Positions 49,101 to 55,100 of a stretch of 64,000 bases of DNA are shown here, one piece after another (position 1 is the stretch's first letter; each line of letters starts with the position of its first letter). The DNA comes from Agapetus fuscipes (taxonomy: Eukaryota; Arthropoda; Insecta; Trichoptera; Glossosomatidae), in NCBI GenBank assembly GCA_951799405.1, contig OX637332.1, positions 31,100,832 through 31,164,831 of the forward strand. Reading direction: 5' to 3'. The notes under the pieces were generated by a model. The model was not told the DNA's origin, made no database searches, and saw only the letters and a program-made list of their open reading frames with translations. Position numbers and translations under genes: made by a program.

Positions 49101-52100
49101 TCTGATATCCTTAAAGAGGATTCCAAACAACTATCTCCCAACTTTCGACAATGTCTCCCTCTCTAACCATGAACACTTAATCTTCTTGGTGTTTCTCTGT
49201 CATCAGAGTTAAAATACCATGATGCTATTGAGTCTCGCACAACTTCTGCTTTCCGGCGACTCGGCATATTATACAGAGCCCGTAGGTTTTTTACTTCAGC
49301 CCAGTTATTGACTCTGTATAAATCCCAAATCCGCCCCATTATCGAATATGGCAGCCATCTCTGGTGTGGTATGTCCAAGAAGTTGAGTGACCAACTTGAT
49401 TCTGTGCAAAGGAGGGCAGTGAGGTTGATCAATGATCCTTCTCTGACATCCGATCTGCAGCCGCTCCAGCACAGAAGAAAAGTTGGAATGCTCAGTCTTT
49501 TTTATCGATATTACCACGGAGCTTGTTCTAATGAGCTCCATTCATTAATCCCTCCCCCTCGCATTTCAGAAAGGGAAACTCGTAGTACGACTCTCATTCA
49601 TCCCTTTGCAGTCGATCTCAAAACTATGAGAACTTGGCGTTTTCATGACTCATTCCTTTGCCAAACTGCCCGTTTATGGAATGGTCTACCAGTATCTGTG
49701 TTCCCTTCCCAATTTAATCCGGTTTTATTCAAAACCAACATCAATCACCACTTCCTTGCAGCGCCTCACGACAGAACCAAGAACTCAAGCAACACCTCTG
49801 CGGCACCCTTCCAGGGTGACATAGACCCCCAAGACTCTCAAGAATTGGGGAGCCTCCCGCACAGGATTCCTTAAAAAAAATATATAAAAAAAAGTGTGGG
49901 AGCTGGAGCTTCCGTGCTCGCACAGACCACGGCAACATATCCCGGAAAACACCTCTCCAGCCGCTGGTACAAGATTATTTAGTTATTTTATCATCAAGAG
50001 TGTAGTTAGCATTGCCGTGGAAAATTGATTTATTTTTGATATTTAAATATCTAATCTGTTGTTAACAGATTGTGCACTGCAAAAAGGCAAAAACATGTTA
50101 AAACACATAGCATTGCTTAGGTCTTCCATAAACAAATGAGAAATTGATTTGATTTCAAGGAATAACTAAGAAAATGCAGTAAGTAAAATATATTTTTAAC
50201 CCTCTGATGCTTATGATAACTATTTTGTTAATGTATTTCAATAATTTGATGTTTACTGATTCCAAGGGATTAACTTCTCATTAAATCTCACACAAATTAT
50301 GTAATTGGTGTAAGGCTGCCCTGAAAAAAACAACTTTCACTTGCCTAATGCAACTACACAGGGGGCGACACAGCAAGAAGTTTTATTCTATATCTGCAAT
50401 TGTTTTAATTTAAACATCTGTACTGTACTGTATCCTGCCGCTACTTCCGCAGATGTGCCTCCACTTTTTTCTGTCCTTACAAACCACTTTCATATCCTCA
50501 ATATTCCTCACCTTTTTCATACATTCTTCTTAATCCTATTCCTCATTACTGAGGGTTGTGACCCTTGTGGAAGCAACCAATCTTCTCCAGCTCTCCCTCG
50601 ACTGCGCTGCCCGCAACGCTCCAACTACCGAGGTGCCTGCTGCTGTCTTCACTTGATCGGTCCATCGTGTGGGGGATCTACCTCTTCCTCTCTTCCCCTC
50701 CAAGTTACCGATCACAACCAGTCGTTCCAGGCTATCCTCATTGCCACGGACAACGTGTCCGAAGAACTGAAGAATACGGCGTGTACACATGTTGGCCAGA
50801 GTCAAGCCATCCAAACGCAGCTCCCGACGAATGGACTAATTGGTGCGTCTAGCCGTCCATGGGATTCGAAGCATGCGCCTCCAGCACCACATTTCAAAAG
50901 CGTCAATTTTTCTTCTTTCTGCTGCTTTTATGGTCCATGTTTCAGCAGCATAAAGAAAAATAGAGTAGACCAGACTCCTGACAAGCTTAATCTTGGTGCT
51001 GTTACTCACACCCCGGTCTTTCCATATTTTGTCCAGCTTAGACATGGCACTTTTGGCAATGGCGATACGGCGTCTAATTTCTCCTTCGCAAGATCCTTCG
51101 TTACTAATTTGAGATCCAAGGAACTGGAACTCGTTTATGATCTCCAAACCTTGAAATGAGTTTCCCAGATCACCAAACTTTTTTGATCGATCTATGATCA
51201 TGATCTTGGTTTTACTCTGGTTGATCTCGAGTCCCAGTGCCTTGCTCTCGGTCTCTACTCGTTTAAGGAGATCTGCCATCTCTCTCGGGTTTTTGCCCAA
51301 AAGTGTTGTGTCATCCGCATATCTTAAATTGGACAGCTTTACGCCACCAATAGACACTCCACCATCCCATTGGTACAGAGCCCTGCGCATTATGTATTCC
51401 CCATAGATATTAAACAGGTCAGGGGAGAGGATGCATCCCTGTCTTACACCTTTTTCTGTGGGAAAACTTGTTGTGTTCATGCCATTAATCCTTATGATTG
51501 CCTTACTAGGAGTGTAAAGTCCGTGGATGAGTTTTATCAAATGGGATGGAACCCCCATTTCCTTAAGAACTTTCCACAAATATTCCCACTTTACGCAATC
51601 AAAAGCCTTCTTGTAATCAATAAAACATATGACAACTGGCGTCAGGAACTCTCTGCTCTTTTCAATAATCTGACGGATGTTGAGAATCTGTTCTCTTGTA
51701 CCTCTTCCTTTCACAAAACCAGCCTGTTCCTTAGGAATTTGCCATCCAATATAGCTGTGCAAACGCGCCTTTAGCACATATAACAATATCTTGCTGGTGT
51801 GAGAGATAAGTGCTATCGTTCTGTAATTTGCACATTTTTTGGATGATCCTTTTTTGTGAAGAGGAATAAATACAGACTCGGTCCATTCTTGAGGCCATAT
51901 TCCCGTTTTCCATACAAGGTTGCAGAGATCTAAAATTGTTTTTATGCCCTTATCCCCTAGTTCTTTTAAAAGTTCGGCTTGTAAGTAGTCATTGCCGGGG
52001 GATTTGTTGCATTTTAGTATTTTCAGTGCATCTCGAACCTCTTCTTCCAGAATATCGGGTTCCATGGTTTGACCATCAAAAGTAGGACTTGCAGCTATTG

Positions 52101-55100
52101 AGGGGTCGGTATATAGCTCAGAACAGTAATCTCGCCATCTCTCTAAGACGCTATCAATGTCCGTCAAAGTGCTTCCATTGTGGTCCTCTATTGCCCATGT
52201 TTGAGGTTTGAAATCGTGGGTTAAGAGTTTGACCTTTTGAAAGAGATCCTTTGTTGTGACACTATTTGTTTTTGCTTCTATCTCAGCACAGATATTAGAG
52301 ATGTTTATTTTTGTCCCATCTGCAAAGTTTTTGTACCTCTTTATTAAGTCTAGAGTATTCCTGTTTTGTTTCTGCGGATGAGTTCCCTGTTATTCTCATA
52401 GCTTTCCGCTTTGATATCATGTCCCATGTGGGTTCCGATATCCAAGACTTCCTCTTTTCATTTCTGGGTTTATGATGTTAAATGGCAGTTTGGACAATTT
52501 TGTCTTTGAAGCTGTTCCAGCACTGGTCAACATTATTGAGAGAGTTTATTTGGAAATCAGCATCTTGATTCCTAATATCCACTCCAAAGCATTTTATTTC
52601 TTGCTCATTAAGCTTTAAAGTTTTAAACACATTCCTTTTGATGATTTTAAATTTGACTCTAATCTGTGCAATTAACAAATTATGATCAGAGCCGCAGTCA
52701 GCACCAGGATACGTTTTAACACTGCCTATTGAAGATCTCCAGCGGTTTTTTATCATGATATAGTCAATCTGGTTGCGACATCTATCACCTGGTGATATCC
52801 ACGTGTACAGGCGTCTGATGTGCTGTTTAAACCAGGTATTCATGATTGTCATTTTTTCCTCTATGGCGAATTGGATCAGTCGTTCACCTCTGTCATTTTG
52901 TATGCCAACACCGTAATGGCCGACTGTGTCCTCAAGGTAACTGTTAGATCCAACTTTTGCATTGAGATCTCCGATAACCAGCGTTATTTCTTTGTTTGGT
53001 ATTTGAGCAAGTGTTTGCTTGAGAGTGGTATAAAAATCATCAATGGTTTCATCTGTGGCATCGGCAGTTGGTGCATATACTCGTATAATATTAAATTTGC
53101 AAGGTTGGGTGTTCAGTTTGATGTGGATCATTCTGTCATTAATGGGATTGTATCCAATGACAGACTTATTTAACTGAGCTGTTAAAATAACTGCTACCCC
53201 GCTAAATGTTGCACCTGCATTGCCTGAGAAGTAGATGGTATTGCCATTGGCTGTTGTGAAGTGTCCATTTTCTGTCCAGTGTGTTTCTGAGACTCCGAGT
53301 ATGTTTAAACTGTGGTTGGCCATCTCATTCTCAAGAATATCTGTCTTTCCTGGCAAGCGTAGTCCTCGGACATTCCAGGTGCCAATTTTGTGTTTGTCAC
53401 GCACGGACATTCTTGGAAAGGAATTTGCCTCACCAGTCGCACATTTCCCACATGGTGCCTGGTGCGTCACACCGATGTGCCCGGTCACCGATTTCCCACC
53501 TCGGGGCCCGGACCCCCAGAGGCGCCGGGTGTCAGCCGGATCGCTCGACGGCCTTCCTATTGATTGGTTTGCTGTCATTTTGGGTTTTCTTGGGAAATTA
53601 GTGCAGTGGTTTCCCGTTGCCTTCTGCACCGCAGTATTCCAGTCGTTGAGGCTGTTGCAGCTGCGCCTGGAATAGTCTGTGAAGTAACCATTCTGGCATC
53701 CATTGCCTCCGCTTACTTCCAGTTGTGATGGATACTGCTGCCCTCCATCAGTGCAGTAGCCCAGCTGACTCGGGCTGTGGACACCGGCTGTACAGTTTCC
53801 TGGCAACCACCATCCTCAGGTACGCGGCCTGCACCGGTACCATCCAGAAAGCTCCTCGCCAGTTCAGTACTGACGCGAGCACCCCAGACCCCTGTCTCCC
53901 GTCTGCTCACCTACCCAGGCTTCCAAAGGGGTTGGTTACCACAATCTCTTCCTGGGTTGCTAGGTTTAACAGGGTTCACCACAGGTAGGTGGGAGTGGAG
54001 TTGATGCAGAGAGGCTAATATGTAAAAACTTGCATAATTACATTGTGTTGCGCATCTGCACCCTTGAACCCCAAGGGTGTTCAATTTTCATACATACTCT
54101 TCTCTTATTCTCACTCTGCAGATTTCATTCTTTCGCAATCTCACGTATTTGGTCTAACCATTCTTTCCTCGGCCTTCCCCTTCCGCGCTTTCCTCTGACA
54201 TTTCCTTTTTACACTTTCTTCATGCATGTGTAAGAATAATGAAAGCATGGAATTGTCTTTGATTTCAGAAAAACGAGAGTCAACATGGTGGATGTGGAGA
54301 AGATGGCTCTCATCTTATCCAAGAGCAGTAAGACGGTTGCCGATTTAAAAGTTAGATTTCCAGCTCTACACGATACAATCAAAGTTGTCCTTAACAATGA
54401 ACTGGAAAAGGTGATTTTTTTCTTACATATAACCAAGTTCTAATAATAAAGTTTGGGATTTTTGTCATCTTTTCAGGACTTTGGACCATCCCAAAAGTGC
54501 TTGATGATGATGATTATTTGAATAGCGCCGTTTCGTGGCTACTGTCACTGCAAGGGCGCTCAGTAGCCCAGCTGACCCAGCTGAACCTGCGTCTAGGTTT
54601 TCAAATAAATATTAGGATGACTTGTTTGGTTTTTGTGTAAAGCAAACCTCAAAATCCTTCTGCAAAGTTGTTTTTCACTAAAGAAGTGCCGATTCTCAGG
54701 CATGATCTACCTTTTGTTAGTCTGGATGGACCTATGGTGGCCTGTCTTTGATAAAAGCTTATGAACTTTTCAACCCAGGGAAGAGTGTGTTAGAGAAGTT
54801 TATTTATTTATTAAGCCCATGACCGTCCAATTATAAATGTTCGAACTGGACAACAGCCTCTCATATGACTGACAGAGTTGAAGGCATAGATTGAACAAAG
54901 CCATGGCTCAAATTCGGCTGTAGCACCATCGAATAAGAAGATACATAATCTTTTTATGGGTTTTGTTTTAGGTGTGTCGGGATGAAAAGTTTTTGAAAGA
55001 AGAACCTGAGAGACTGGAGCATTCATTACGTCGCTGTAAAAAGCTCACCGGCACCTTGGTGACTCTCAAAAGGTAAGGGAACGTATCCTCTCCTCAAAAC

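Larger units (their letters stand above)
50531..54084 (-). mobile_element. RTE-like non-LTR retrotransposon, near full length
   Basis: About 3.55 kb, antisense to the host gene. Flanks TTTTCATACATACTCTTCT (54085-54103) and TTTTCATACATTCTTCT (50514-50530) are imperfect direct repeats, i.e. the target duplication. Order 5' to 3': apurinic-type endonuclease, reverse transcriptase and a short 3' end with (atgagg)-like text. The EN-RT layout, lack of a separate gag and motif style resemble RTE-clade elements; a neighbouring clade is possible. One or more frame breaks around 52170-52480 and near 50820 make it defective. Confidence 0.82.

Noticed and set aside
53235..53675. 146-residue plus-strand open frame
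   Set aside because: Antisense shadow of the RTE endonuclease frame.
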